A stretch of 34,043 bases of DNA from Fodinibacter sp038258215 (GTDB lineage: Bacteria > Actinomycetota > Actinomycetes > Actinomycetales > Dermatophilaceae): the NCBI GenBank assembly GCA_038258215.1, contig JBBSQC010000041.1:1-34043 (forward strand). The letters run 5' to 3'. The notes under the pieces were generated by a model that did no database searches, was not told the DNA's origin, and saw nothing but the letters and a program-made list of their open reading frames with translations. A program made the translations under genes and the position numbers. Below are positions 8,302 to 16,734 of the stretch, in pieces. How positions within the stretch are numbered: position 1 is the stretch's first letter; the number at the start of each line of letters is the position of its first letter.

Positions 8302-8348
8302 GCCCGATGTCTACCGCATCCGAGGCCCGACCGACAGGTCGTTGCGGC

Positions 8349-9329
8349 TCAGCCGACGGTCAGCAGAATCTTGCCGATGTGCGCGCTCGACTCCATCTCG
8401 CGGTGGGCCTCGGCGGCGTCGGCCAGGGGGTGGCTGCTGTGGATGATCGGGCGCACCCGACCCGCGGCGACGAGCGGCCACACGTGCTCGCGCACGGCGG
8501 CGACGATGGTGGCCTTCTCGGCCGCCGGGCGCGACCGTAGCCCGGTGGCGATGACCGCCCCGCGCTTGGCGAGCAGGGCTCCGAGGTCGAGCTCGCCCGT
8601 GCGGCCCCCCTGCATGCCGATGACGACCAATCGGCCCGCCGTCGCGAGCACCGAGACGTTGCGACCGAGGTAGGCCGCGCCCATGTTGTCGAGGATGACG
8701 TCGGCGCCGTGTCCGTCGGTCTCCTCTCGGAGGCGCTCGACGAAGTCCTCCTCGCGGTAGTTGACGAGCACCTCGGCCCCGAGCTCGCGGCAGGCCTCGA
8801 GCTTCGCGGCGCTCCCGGCGGTGACGGCCACGTGGGCACCGACCTGTCGGGCGAGCTGGATCGCCATCGTGCCGATGCCCGACGAGCCTCCGTGCACGAG
8901 GAGGGTCTCGCCCGGCTGGAGGTTGGCGGTGAGGAAGACGTTGGACCAGACCGTGCAGACCACCTCGGGCAGGGCCGCGGCCTCGACCAGTGACACCCCC
9001 TCGGGCACGGGCAGCAGCTGCCCGGCCGGGACCGCCACCAGCTCGGCATACCCACCACCGGAGAGCAGGGCGCACACCTCGTCCCCGACGGCCCAGCCGT
9101 CGACCCCCTCACCGAGGGACTGGATGACCCCGCTCACCTCCAGGCCCGGAACCTCCGACTCGCCCTTCGGCGGGGGGTAGAGCCCCTGTCGCTGCATGGT
9201 GTCGGCGCGGTTGACACCGGCGGCGGCGACCCGGACGAGCACCTCACCGGGCCCGGCCTCGACCGCCTCGACGTCGGAGAGGACGAGGGCGTCGGGCCCT
9301 CCGGGCGCGGGGATGGTGATGGCCTTCAT
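8349..9329 (-). CDS. NAD(P)H-quinone oxidoreductase, PIG3-type MDR
   Basis: 326 residues, a cytosolic medium-chain dehydrogenase/reductase without the zinc ligands of alcohol dehydrogenases. The GroES-like N-terminal half carries NRADTMQRQGLYPPPKG (residues 40-56), the hallmark of the PIG3/quinone reductase group, and PGLEVSGVI (61-69). The Rossmann half has LLVHGGSSGIGTMAIQLA (143-160) for NAD(P)H. Such enzymes reduce quinones or enones with NADPH. The start is 9 nt after the stop of the FAD oxidoreductase upstream, so the two are very likely one operon. The physiological substrate is not readable. Confidence 0.92.
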   Translation of the reverse strand: MKAITIPAPGGPDALVLSDVEAVEAGPGEVLVRVAAAGVNRADTMQRQGLYPPPKGESEVPGLEVSGVIQSLGEGVDGWAVGDEVCALLSGGGYAELVAVPAGQLLPVPEGVSLVEAAALPEVVCTVWSNVFLTANLQPGETLLVHGGSSGIGTMAIQLARQVGAHVAVTAGSAAKLEACRELGAEVLVNYREEDFVERLREETDGHGADVILDNMGAAYLGRNVSVLATAGRLVVIGMQGGRTGELDLGALLAKRGAVIATGLRSRPAAEKATIVAAVREHVWPLVAAGRVRPIIHSSHPLADAAEAHREMESSAHIGKILLTVG

Positions 9330-9338
9330 CCCGCCAAC

Positions 9339-10928
9339 CTACGACCTCTGTCCCCGGGGCTTCCGGGCGGCTCCCATGATGGTGAGGAAGCCCCGGGCGC
9401 CCATCGTGGCGCCGGCGGCGAACACCCCACCCATGAGCGCACCGGCCACTCCGGGGGAGCAGGCGTCGGACCCGGCGATGTAGAGGCCGTCGATCTCGGT
9501 GCGCGCCGGCACCAGCTGGTCGCGGATCCGCTGCGGGGTGGCGGCCAGCCCGTAGATCCCCCCGCTGCGGTGCCCGGTGAAGTCCTCCACGGTGAGCGGC
9601 GTCGACAGCTCGCGATAGGCGACGAGGTCGCGGAACCCGGGGTGGTGCCGCTCGACGAGGTCGAGCAGTCCGTCACCGATCTGCTCCTTGAGCTGCTCGT
9701 ATGCCGGTCCGCGCCGCTTCCAGCGCTTGTCCGCCCACTCCTCGAAGGCGGAGTGCTCGACGAAGGCGATGATCTCGGCGGTGTGCCTGGCGGCCTCCGG
9801 GTCCTTCAGCGACGGGAAGGAGAGGTAGGCGCCCGGCGGGTCGCCGGTGAGGACCCCGGTCCAGCGGGCGCGGGTGGCGTCGTGGTCGTAGGACTCGAAG
9901 TACCAGTGGTTGGCCCCGGTGAAGCCCAGCGTGGCGGCCGACTCGTGCAGCCCCAGGTAGTGGGTGACGGTGGAGATCGATGGCTCGGCCGAGGCCACGG
10001 CGGCCGCGAGGCGCGGAGCCGAGCCGCGGGGGAGGAGGCGGGTCGAGGTGGTGTGCGCACCGGCATCCGAGATGACCACGGGGGCGCGGAAGGTGGCGTG
10101 GTGGGGGCCGCGGCCCTTCTTGTAGCTCACCTCGACGCCGACCGCCCGCCCGTCCTCGATGAGCACCTGCTCGACGGTGTGGTTGACCAGGCACGCGCCG
10201 CCGTGTCGCTCGATGACCCCCTGGGCGCCGTCGGCGATGCCCTTGGACGTGCCGACCGGGTACCAGCCACCGCGGAGGTAGTGCTGCACCACCAGGGCGT
10301 GCATCGCGAAGGCGCTCTGCGCGGGCGGCAACCCGTAGTCACCCCACTGCGAGGCGACGACGGCGCGCAGGCGCGGGTCGCGGAAGCGACGCTCAAGATA
10401 GTCCTTGGTGCTCGTGAGGCCGAGGCGTCGGTCCCGGACCCCGGCCAGCCCCAGACCGCCGCGCAACAGCCACGGCGCCGACCACCGGTAGGCCTCCCGG
10501 CCGTACCAGGCGGAGGCGCGCTTGACGTCCGCGAAGTAGCGCGCGATCGCGTCGGCCTCGTCCGGGAAGGCCTCGGCCAGCACCGCGGCATACTCCCTCG
10601 GGTCGCTCGGCACCTCGATGGTGAGGTCGGGGTAGTGGAAGACCTCCAGGACGTGCGGCATCTGCTGCCACTTCATGCCGCCACCGGTCACGAGGTCGAA
10701 CAGGCCCCGCAGGCTGCTGCCCTCGCGCAGCCCACCGAGGTAGTGGATGCCGACGTCCCAGTGCCAGCCCTTGCGCACGAAGGTGTGGGTGAAACCGCCC
10801 AGCTTGAAGTGCGACTCGAGCACGAGCACCCGCTTGCCCTGGAGCTCGGCGAGGATGCCGGCCGCGGCGAGCCCGCCCATGCCGGAGCCGATGACGATGA
10901 CGTCGTAGTCCTGCTCGGTCTGGTCCAC
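9339..10928 (-). CDS. FAD-dependent oxidoreductase, RetSat/CrtI (phytoene desaturase-like) family
   Basis: 529 residues. The N-terminal dinucleotide fold is clear (VIVIGSGMGGLAAAG at 10-24, with ribose-binding Glu in LVLESH and LGGFTHTF after it), and the C-terminal FAD motif GLYIAGSDACSPGVAGALMG is typical of carotenoid and retinol saturase-type flavoproteins. Likely acts on a polyunsaturated, lipophilic substrate at the membrane; no carotenoid biosynthesis gene is nearby, so I do not assign one. The GTG at 10928 is chosen for GGAGG 4 nt upstream; an in-frame GTG at 10958 would add 10 residues and sits close behind a TAGCGT box. It leads an operon with the PIG3-type reductase and is divergent from the methyltransferase gene. 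Confidence 0.85.
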   Translation of the reverse strand: MDQTEQDYDVIVIGSGMGGLAAAGILAELQGKRVLVLESHFKLGGFTHTFVRKGWHWDVGIHYLGGLREGSSLRGLFDLVTGGGMKWQQMPHVLEVFHYPDLTIEVPSDPREYAAVLAEAFPDEADAIARYFADVKRASAWYGREAYRWSAPWLLRGGLGLAGVRDRRLGLTSTKDYLERRFRDPRLRAVVASQWGDYGLPPAQSAFAMHALVVQHYLRGGWYPVGTSKGIADGAQGVIERHGGACLVNHTVEQVLIEDGRAVGVEVSYKKGRGPHHATFRAPVVISDAGAHTTSTRLLPRGSAPRLAAAVASAEPSISTVTHYLGLHESAATLGFTGANHWYFESYDHDATRARWTGVLTGDPPGAYLSFPSLKDPEAARHTAEIIAFVEHSAFEEWADKRWKRRGPAYEQLKEQIGDGLLDLVERHHPGFRDLVAYRELSTPLTVEDFTGHRSGGIYGLAATPQRIRDQLVPARTEIDGLYIAGSDACSPGVAGALMGGVFAAGATMGARGFLTIMGAARKPRGQRS

Positions 10929-11009
10929 GGAGCCTCCGGTGCTCTGGCGTGCTGTCACGCTAGCCTGCCGGGCCGTCGGCGGATCCTCGTCACGGCGGCC
11001 GACCGCGGG

Positions 11010-11015
11010 TACGGT
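11010..11015 (+). promoter_or_regulatory. -10 box for leaderless methyltransferase message
   Basis: TACGGT followed by 6 bases and then the GTG start at 11022. No separate Shine-Dalgarno sequence fits (GGGGA directly abuts the GTG). This places the transcription start at or next to the start codon. Confidence 0.45.
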
Positions 11016-11021
11016 CGGGGA

Positions 11022-11873
11022 GTGATCGGCTCCGCGGGGTGCACCAGGCGCACGAGCGATGTCGCCGCCATCTCGCCGACGGCCCTGTTCACCAACCACG
11101 TCTGGACCTCTGCGGGGCTCGGTGAGCCGGCGCTGGAGACTCCGGCGGCGCGCCTGGCCGGGCGCGTGGGGGCCGCGCGGGGCCGGGCGCTCGACCGGCT
11201 TGGGGCGCCCCGGGTCGAGTCCTTCCTGCTGGCGCGCCACCAGCTCATCGACCACCTGCTCGTCGAGGCGATCGAGGCGGGCCGGGTCGGCAGCGTGGTC
11301 GAGCTGGCCGCTGGGCTCAGCCCGCGAGGGGTGCGGATGACTCGGCGTTTCCCCGCTCTGGACTACGTCGAGGTCGACCTCCCCGGGATGGCAGCCCGCA
11401 AGCGGGAGCGACTGGCCCGCAGTGGTCGCGCGAGGGGCCGGGTGCGCATCGAGTCGGCCGACGTCTTCGACGGCGACCTCGGCACCGTGTTCGACAGCCT
11501 CGACCAGTCGGCGGGGGTCGCGGTCCTCACCGAGGGGCTGGTCCTCTACTTCCCCACGGATGCCGTGCTCGGCCTGTGGTCGCGCGTGGCCGTACAGACC
11601 GCTCGGTTCCCCGAGGTGCTCTACCTCTCGGACCTGCACCTCGACGGCGCCGCAGCCCCGGTCGACCGGCTTGTGGCGGCGGGCCTCGGTGCAGCAGTGG
11701 GTGGCCGCGTGCACTTCCACTTCGAGGACGAGTCGGCCGCCGAGGCGGCGCTTCGCTCCTGCGGCTTCACCGGCGCGATGGCGCACGTGCCGTCCACGTA
11801 TGCCGCGCTGCTGCCGGACACCGCCCGGCCCGGCGCCGACCGGGTGCGCGTCGTCAGCGCCACGAGGCGCTGA
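11022..11873 (+). CDS. Class I SAM methyltransferase, leucine carboxyl methyltransferase (LCM)-like
   Basis: 283 residues from the GTG. The SAM-binding motif is VVELAAGLSPRG, the LCM/PPM-family form of motif I, followed by YVEVDLPGMAARKRERLA and a motif VLTEGLVLYFP, where these enzymes carry TEGLLxYL. The C-terminal half (LYLSDLHLDG, RVHFHFEDE) also fits. The family methylates small-molecule or peptide carboxylates, but many bacterial members have unknown substrates, as here. It is divergent from the FAD oxidoreductase across 93 bp and convergent with the amidohydrolase. The start is supported by a TANNNT box 6 nt upstream rather than by a ribosome site. Confidence 0.8.
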   Translation: MIGSAGCTRRTSDVAAISPTALFTNHVWTSAGLGEPALETPAARLAGRVGAARGRALDRLGAPRVESFLLARHQLIDHLLVEAIEAGRVGSVVELAAGLSPRGVRMTRRFPALDYVEVDLPGMAARKRERLARSGRARGRVRIESADVFDGDLGTVFDSLDQSAGVAVLTEGLVLYFPTDAVLGLWSRVAVQTARFPEVLYLSDLHLDGAAAPVDRLVAAGLGAAVGGRVHFHFEDESAAEAALRSCGFTGAMAHVPSTYAALLPDTARPGADRVRVVSATRR

Positions 11874-11877
11874 CCGT

Positions 11878-11912
11878 CCGGAACCACCGGAAACCGCCCG
11901 GAACCCACCGGA
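11878..11912. repeat. Short degenerate tandem repeat (CCGGAA) between convergent genes
   Basis: CCGGA(A/G) occurs four times, at 11878, 11887, 11898 and 11908, with a period of 9-11 bases. It lies between the methyltransferase stop (11873) and the amidohydrolase stop (11945). No convincing terminator hairpin is visible in the remaining 33 bases. Confidence 0.4.
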
Positions 11913-11944
11913 GCGCCGTGGCGGTACCGGCCGGGTAGCTGGGA

Positions 11945-13300
11945 CTAGAGGCGGTTCACCAGGGCGGTGTGAGCAGCGACCGCTTCGGTGGCCAGTCGCT
12001 CCGGATCGACGGTGACGGGCCTGCCGTCCTCGACGACCGGTCGACCGTCCACCAGGAGCAGGCGGACCGGCGGCGGGGCACCGAGCACCAGGGCCGCCAC
12101 CGGATCGGCGATGTCGGCGTGGGCCGAGGACCTCAGGTCCCACAGGGCGAGGTCGGCGAGCTTGCCGACCTCCAACGACCCGATGTCCTCGCCGCGACCG
12201 AGCACCGCCGCACCGCCCAGGGTCGCCATCGCGAGGGCGTCCCGCACGCTCAGTGCCAACGGCCCACCGACCGCCCGCGCGAAGAGAAGCGCGTGTCGCA
12301 CGTCGTCGATCATGGCGCACGCCTCGTTGCTGGCGGCCCCGTCGACGCCGATCCCGATCCGGGCGCCGGCCTCCCTCAGGTCACGCGCTCTCGCGATCCC
12401 GGCGCCGAGCCGGGCGTTGGAGGTGGGGCAGTGGGCGACGCCGGTGCGCGTGGCCCCGAGGTGCGCCACCTCAGCGTCGTTGAAGTGCACCCCGTGCGCG
12501 AACCAGACGTCCGGGCCGATCCAGCCCAGGTCCTCGACGTACTCCAGCGGCGTGGCTCCGAAGCGCTCACGGCAGAAGGCCTCCTCGTCCTTGGTCTCCG
12601 CCAGGTGGGTGTGCAGTAGTACGTCGTGTTCCCTTGCCAGGAGGGCGGATTCGCGCATGAGCTCGGCCGTCACCGAGAACGGGGAGCAGGGGGCCAGGGC
12701 GATCCTGAGCATCGAGTTCGGGGAGGGGTCGTGCCATCTCGTGATGGCTTCTGCCGAGGCGGCGAGGATGGTGTCCCTGTCCTCGACGACCTCGTCCGGT
12801 GGAAGCCCGCCGGCACTTCGGCCGAGGTCCATTGAGCCACGGGTCGGGTGGAAGCGCAGGCCCACCTCGGCTGCGGCCGCGATCTCGGCGCCGAGCACGT
12901 CTCCGCCGTCTCGCGGGAACACGTAGTGGTGGTCGGTGGTCGTGGTGCAGCCCGTCTGGGCCAGCCACGCCAGCCCGCCCCGGGCCGCGGTGCGCACGCA
13001 GTCCTCGTCGATCCCGGCCCACACCGGATACAGGGTGGTGAGCCACTGGAACAGCGTGGAGTCCACCGCCAGCCCACGGGTCACCCACTGGTAGAGGTGG
13101 TGGTGGGTGTTGACCAGTCCCGGGGTCAGCAGGCAGCCGGTGCCGTCGACGACCCGGTGCGCGCCCTGGCGCAGGTGCTCCGGGGCTCGGCCCGCCCCCA
13201 CGCTGACCAGGCGCTTGCCCTCGACGGCGACGTGGCCGTCGGTGTGCTCGGTCCGTTGGTCGTCCATCGTCACCAGGTGCGCGTTCTCGATGATGATCAC
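11945..13300 (-). CDS. 8-oxoguanine deaminase-like amidohydrolase
   Basis: 451 residues, a cytosolic metal-dependent amidohydrolase of the TIM-barrel superfamily. Metal and catalytic residues are visible: H66 and H68 in VNTHHHLYQ, H232 in LLHTHLAE, Glu235, His269 in WFAHGVH, and Asp320 in GIGVDGAASNE; HCPTSNARLGAG (290-301) is also typical. The closest family I recognise is the 8-oxoguanine deaminase/hydroxydechloroatrazine aminohydrolase group. Next to PucR and xanthine dehydrogenase, hydrolytic deamination of 8-oxoguanine to urate is the most sensible reaction; guanine or a triazine-like amine is possible. The GTG start at 13298-13300 lies inside a 20-bp palindrome, and no good Shine-Dalgarno site precedes it. 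It is divergent from pucR across 93 bp, so the regulator probably controls it. Confidence 0.82.
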   Translation of the reverse strand: MIIIENAHLVTMDDQRTEHTDGHVAVEGKRLVSVGAGRAPEHLRQGAHRVVDGTGCLLTPGLVNTHHHLYQWVTRGLAVDSTLFQWLTTLYPVWAGIDEDCVRTAARGGLAWLAQTGCTTTTDHHYVFPRDGGDVLGAEIAAAAEVGLRFHPTRGSMDLGRSAGGLPPDEVVEDRDTILAASAEAITRWHDPSPNSMLRIALAPCSPFSVTAELMRESALLAREHDVLLHTHLAETKDEEAFCRERFGATPLEYVEDLGWIGPDVWFAHGVHFNDAEVAHLGATRTGVAHCPTSNARLGAGIARARDLREAGARIGIGVDGAASNEACAMIDDVRHALLFARAVGGPLALSVRDALAMATLGGAAVLGRGEDIGSLEVGKLADLALWDLRSSAHADIADPVAALVLGAPPPVRLLLVDGRPVVEDGRPVTVDPERLATEAVAAHTALVNRL

Positions 13301-13310
13301 CCGATCATCA
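13291..13310. promoter_or_regulatory. Palindromic operator candidate overlapping amidohydrolase start
   Basis: TGATGATCACCCGATCATCA: perfect 7-bp arms around CACCCG, covering the GTG start codon of the amidohydrolase and lying in the intergenic region shared with pucR. A PucR dimer or another regulator is the natural candidate to bind it. Confidence 0.45.
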
Positions 13311-13381
13311 AACCCCGCGGGCGGCGGCGGGCGACACCCGGGAATCGCACCGAAGACCGTGGCGCATCATCTCCCCCGTTG

Positions 13382-13387
13382 TATGTT
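13382..13387 (+). promoter_or_regulatory. -10 box for leaderless pucR message
   Basis: TATGTT followed by six bases (CCTCCG) and then the ATG of pucR at 13394, with no Shine-Dalgarno sequence. The -35 region shows no consensus. Confidence 0.5.
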
Positions 13388-13393
13388 CCTCCG

Positions 13394-14983
13394 ATGAGGA
13401 TGCGCGATCTGCTGGCCATGCCGGACTTCGCGCTGACCTTGCTGCACGGCGACGAGCAGAGCCTGGACCGGGCCCTGCGACTGACCTACTCCTCGGACCT
13501 CATCGACCCGGGGCGCTACCTCAAGGGCGGGGAGCTCGTCGTCAGCGGCCTGGTCTGGCGGGCGGGGCCGGAGGACAGCGAGACCTACGCGGCCAATCTC
13601 GAGGCGGCGGGTGCCGCTGGGCTCGCGGCGGGCGAGGCCCTCTATGGCGAGGTGCCCGACGATGTCGTCGAGGCGTTCCGTCGCCACAACCTGCTGCTGT
13701 TCGGCGTGCCGGTCGAGGTCTCGTTCACGCAGATCAACGAGGCGGTCATCGGCGCCAGCGCCGCCGCTCGCGGAGAACGGCTGGAAGCCACCCTGGGTCG
13801 CTACCGGAAGATGCTCACCGCGGTCGCCGAGGGGCAGACGCTCGAAGAGCTCATCCGCGGGGTCTCGCGCGACAACGACCTGGTCTGCAGGGTGCTCACC
13901 TCCACCGGTCGGAACCTGTCCCCGGGCTCTCCGCCCATCACCGACACCGATGCCGGGCGGGTGACCCGGGCGTTCCTGACCGCACACCGGCTCCCGACCA
14001 CGGTGTCGGCGCAGACCGGGACGGTGACCGCCGTCCCGTCCGGCGCCGGGGCGGGCGACGCATCGGGCCAGTACTCGGTCTTCGGGGTGGGACCCGCGTT
14101 CGGCCAGCGCGCGATGTCGTGGATGATCGTCGTCGACGGTGACGTCGAGACGTGGCCGGCATCCTCGGTCGACGCCGTGAGCGAGCTGGCCGCCATCGTG
14201 CAGCTGGAGCGGGCGCGGCGCGACGAGACCATGCGGGCCGGCCTGGCGGTGGCCGAGGACGTCGTCCGGTCGGTGGTGGAGGGCACCGCGAGCCGTTCCG
14301 AGACGGCCGTCCAGCTCCGTCGCGCGGGGCTGGACCCCGACCAGCCGCTGGCCGTGGTGGTGGCCAGCTTCCGTGGTGACCAGTGGGGCGAGCAGGCCCG
14401 CTGGGTGATCGACGACGCGACGCGACACGTCGGTGCCTCCGTCGTGGCGTCGGGGCCGAGTGGCACCACGGTGGCGCTGGTCCAGGCCACCGACCCGTCC
14501 TTCTCCGACCTGCTGAGGGTCGCGCTTCACCGGCTGGCCCCGAGCCTGTCCCGGATGCCGCTCGCGGTCGGCATCAGTGACGCCGCACCGCTGTCGGCCC
14601 TCACCGGCATGTGGGAAGAGGCGCGACACGCACGGAGCCTCGCCGAGCTGCGACCCGACGCGGTCAACGTCGTCACCAGCGGCGAGGTCACCTCGCATGT
14701 CGTGCTGCTGGCCACCGTGCCGGACGACGTGCGCCGGACCTTCGCCACGCGGGTCCTCGGGCCCGTGCAGGCCTACGACGACAAGCACGCCGCCGGGCTG
14801 TACGAGACGCTGGCCGCCTTCCTGGCGTGCTCCGGCTCCTGGAGCCGGACCGCCGAACAGCTGCACCTGCACGTCAACACGGTGCGCTACCGCATCCAGC
14901 GCGTGGAGGAGCTGACGGGGCGGGACCTGTCGAGTCTCGAGGACCGCGTCGACGTCTTCCTCGCCCTGCGGTCCCTGACCTGA
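13394..14983 (+). CDS. PucR family transcriptional regulator
   Basis: 529 residues. The N-terminal PucR purine-catabolism domain (MRDLLAMPDFALTLLHG through LYSSD/GGELVVSGLVWR, to about residue 120), a middle region of the GGDEF-like type found in PucR/CdaR proteins, and a C-terminal helix-turn-helix (LAAFLACSGSWSRTAEQLHLHVNTVRYRIQRVEELTG, about 475-511) give the full PucR architecture. PucR proteins sense purine-catabolism intermediates and switch purine genes on or off. Here it sits between a divergent 8-oxoguanine deaminase-like gene and the downstream xdh operon on the same strand, so it is the probable local regulator. The ATG at 13394 follows a TATGTT box by 6 nt; an in-frame ATG at 13400 is the alternative start. 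Confidence 0.92.
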   Translation: MRMRDLLAMPDFALTLLHGDEQSLDRALRLTYSSDLIDPGRYLKGGELVVSGLVWRAGPEDSETYAANLEAAGAAGLAAGEALYGEVPDDVVEAFRRHNLLLFGVPVEVSFTQINEAVIGASAAARGERLEATLGRYRKMLTAVAEGQTLEELIRGVSRDNDLVCRVLTSTGRNLSPGSPPITDTDAGRVTRAFLTAHRLPTTVSAQTGTVTAVPSGAGAGDASGQYSVFGVGPAFGQRAMSWMIVVDGDVETWPASSVDAVSELAAIVQLERARRDETMRAGLAVAEDVVRSVVEGTASRSETAVQLRRAGLDPDQPLAVVVASFRGDQWGEQARWVIDDATRHVGASVVASGPSGTTVALVQATDPSFSDLLRVALHRLAPSLSRMPLAVGISDAAPLSALTGMWEEARHARSLAELRPDAVNVVTSGEVTSHVVLLATVPDDVRRTFATRVLGPVQAYDDKHAAGLYETLAAFLACSGSWSRTAEQLHLHVNTVRYRIQRVEELTGRDLSSLEDRVDVFLALRSLT

Positions 14984-15014
14984 CGGCTCCAAGACTGCAC
15001 ACCGGATGGGGTGG

Positions 15015-15063
15015 AGACTTTGGCAGAACCTCCATAGCAGCGACCCGGCGTGCTGGTTACAGT
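15015..15063 (+). promoter_or_regulatory. Candidate xdh promoter with PucR-box-like core
   Basis: The 116-base gap before xdhA holds TACAGT (15058-15063) as a possible -10 with no good -35, as expected for an activated promoter. Upstream, AGACTTTGGCAGA (15015-15027) contains CTTTGG, matching the CNTTGG core of the Bacillus subtilis PucR box (WWWCNTTGGTTAA), though its 3' half does not match. Flanking TGGAG (15012-15016) and CTCCA (15030-15034) form an inverted repeat around it. Confidence 0.35.
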
Positions 15064-15099
15064 CGAAAATCCGACGCAGTCCAGGCAGGAGATGAGCAG

Positions 15100-16734
15100 A
15101 TGGACCCGCATGTGGTGGTCAACGGCCGAAGGTCCCCCCTGGGCGACGTGGGGGGACACGTGACGCTCCTGGAGTGGTTGCGGGGGAGCGGGTTCACCGG
15201 GAGCAAGGAGGGGTGCGCCGAAGGGGAGTGCGGCGCGTGCGCGGTCCTCGTCGCACGACCCGACGGTGACGGGGCGACGCGCTGGACGGCCATCAACGCC
15301 TGCTTGGTGCCGGCCGCCGGACTGGAGGACCAGGAGGTCGTCACGGCCGAGGGCCTGGGGCGTCCCGACGCACTGCATCCGGTGCAACGGGGGATGGCCG
15401 AGCTGGGTGGGTCCCAGTGCGGGTACTGCACGCCCGGGTTCATCTGCTCGATGGCCTCGGAGTACTACCGTCCCGAGCGGGCGGCCAGCGCGACGGGCCG
15501 CCGCGAGCGGGCTCCAGAGGCCGAGCCGGGGGTGCTCGGCGACCGCGAGGCCCTGAGCCACGGCGGAGGTTCCAACGGGAGCGACCCCGCCACCGCCGGC
15601 GTGACCACCCCCGGGCACGCCCCGGACCACGAGCACGGACCGAACGGCTTCGACCTGCACTCCTTGTCGGGAAACCTGTGCCGGTGCACCGGCTACCGCC
15701 CGATCCGTGACGCGGCATACGGCCTGGGAGAGCCCGCCCCGGGAGACCCCCTGTTGGAGCGGCTGGCCTCGCCAGCACCGGCGGCGGCGCGAACGTCCAT
15801 CGACAGCGAGCAGGGCTCGTTCGTCCGTCCGTCGAGCCTGGCCGAGACCCTGGAGGTGCTCGCGGAGCACCCCGACGCACTGGTGGTCGCCGGCTCGACC
15901 GACTGGGGCGTGGAGCTCAACATCCGGCACGCGCGGGCGCAGCTCACCGTCGGGATCGACCGGCTGCCCGAGCTGCGTGGGCTGACCATCGGCGAGGACT
16001 CCATCGACATCGGGGCAGCGTTGAGCCTGACCGAGATCGAGCGAGGCCTGGATGGGGCGGTCCCCCTACTGGCCCAGCTCTTCCCGCAGTTCGCCTCGCG
16101 GTTGATCCGCAACGGAGCGACCCTCGGTGGCAACCTCGGCACCGGCTCGCCGATCGGCGACGCCCCTCCCGGCCTGCTCGCCCTCGACGCGAGCGTGGTG
16201 CTGGCCTCGCGAGACGGTGAACGCGAGGTGTCGCTGGCGCACTACTTCACGGGGTACCGCACGTCGGTGCGACGCCCGGACGAGCTGATCACGACGATCC
16301 GCATCCCCACTCCGGTGGCTCCGAGGAGCGGCTTCCACAAGATCGCCAAGCGGCGCTTCGACGACATCTCCAGCGTTGCCGTGGCCTTCGCCCTGCGGCT
16401 CGAGCCGGCCGACCACGGCGACCGCGGCGACCGGGCGCACGGCGACCCGGAGGGCGCGCCCGTCGTGGCGGACATCAAGATCGGCCTGGGCGGCGTGGCC
16501 GCCACCCCGCTGCGAGCCACGGCGACCGAGGACGCGCTGAACGGCAGGCCATGGACCATCGCCACCGTGCTCGAGGCGGCCACCGTGCTCGGCGCCGAGG
16601 GCACCCCCATGAGCGACCACCGGGCCAGTGAGCGCTACCGCGCAGCGATGCTCCGGACCTCGCTGCTGAAGTTCTTCGACGACCAGGGCGCCGCGACCGG
16701 CGGCGACCACCAGAAAGTGAGCGCAGAGCGATGA
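15100..16734 (+). CDS. xdhA: Xanthine dehydrogenase small subunit (2Fe-2S and FAD domains)
   Basis: 544 residues, the electron-transfer subunit of the molybdenum hydroxylase that oxidises hypoxanthine and xanthine to urate. Plant-type 2Fe-2S cluster: C39, C44, C47, C68. Second cluster: C107 and C110 (SQCGYCTPG), then C194 and C196 (GNLCRCTGYRP). The FAD domain follows from about residue 225 with VVAGSTDWGVEL and the hallmark IRNGATLGGNLGTGSPIGD. Unusual: C110 and C194 are 83 residues apart rather than the usual 30-35, because of a roughly 50-residue charged Gly/Pro/His-rich insertion at about 125-182. The start is set by AGGAG 8 nt upstream. The stop overlaps the xdhB start (ATGA). Confidence 0.95.
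   Translation: MDPHVVVNGRRSPLGDVGGHVTLLEWLRGSGFTGSKEGCAEGECGACAVLVARPDGDGATRWTAINACLVPAAGLEDQEVVTAEGLGRPDALHPVQRGMAELGGSQCGYCTPGFICSMASEYYRPERAASATGRRERAPEAEPGVLGDREALSHGGGSNGSDPATAGVTTPGHAPDHEHGPNGFDLHSLSGNLCRCTGYRPIRDAAYGLGEPAPGDPLLERLASPAPAAARTSIDSEQGSFVRPSSLAETLEVLAEHPDALVVAGSTDWGVELNIRHARAQLTVGIDRLPELRGLTIGEDSIDIGAALSLTEIERGLDGAVPLLAQLFPQFASRLIRNGATLGGNLGTGSPIGDAPPGLLALDASVVLASRDGEREVSLAHYFTGYRTSVRRPDELITTIRIPTPVAPRSGFHKIAKRRFDDISSVAVAFALRLEPADHGDRGDRAHGDPEGAPVVADIKIGLGGVAATPLRATATEDALNGRPWTIATVLEAATVLGAEGTPMSDHRASERYRAAMLRTSLLKFFDDQGAATGGDHQKVSAER

Noticed and set aside
9570..11873. Very long open frames on the strand opposite real genes (for example through the FAD oxidoreductase, through xdhB at 16740-18668, and through the fused permease at 22514-24199)
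   Set aside because: High GC removes stop codons from other frames. Their translations are Arg/Gly/His-rich without domain motifs, while the opposite strand has full conserved proteins. Only the final part of 9570-11873 (from 11022) is a real gene.
11874..11944. Intrinsic terminator between the methyltransferase and the amidohydrolase
   Set aside because: Only very short GC pairings with loops too small to form; no T-run.
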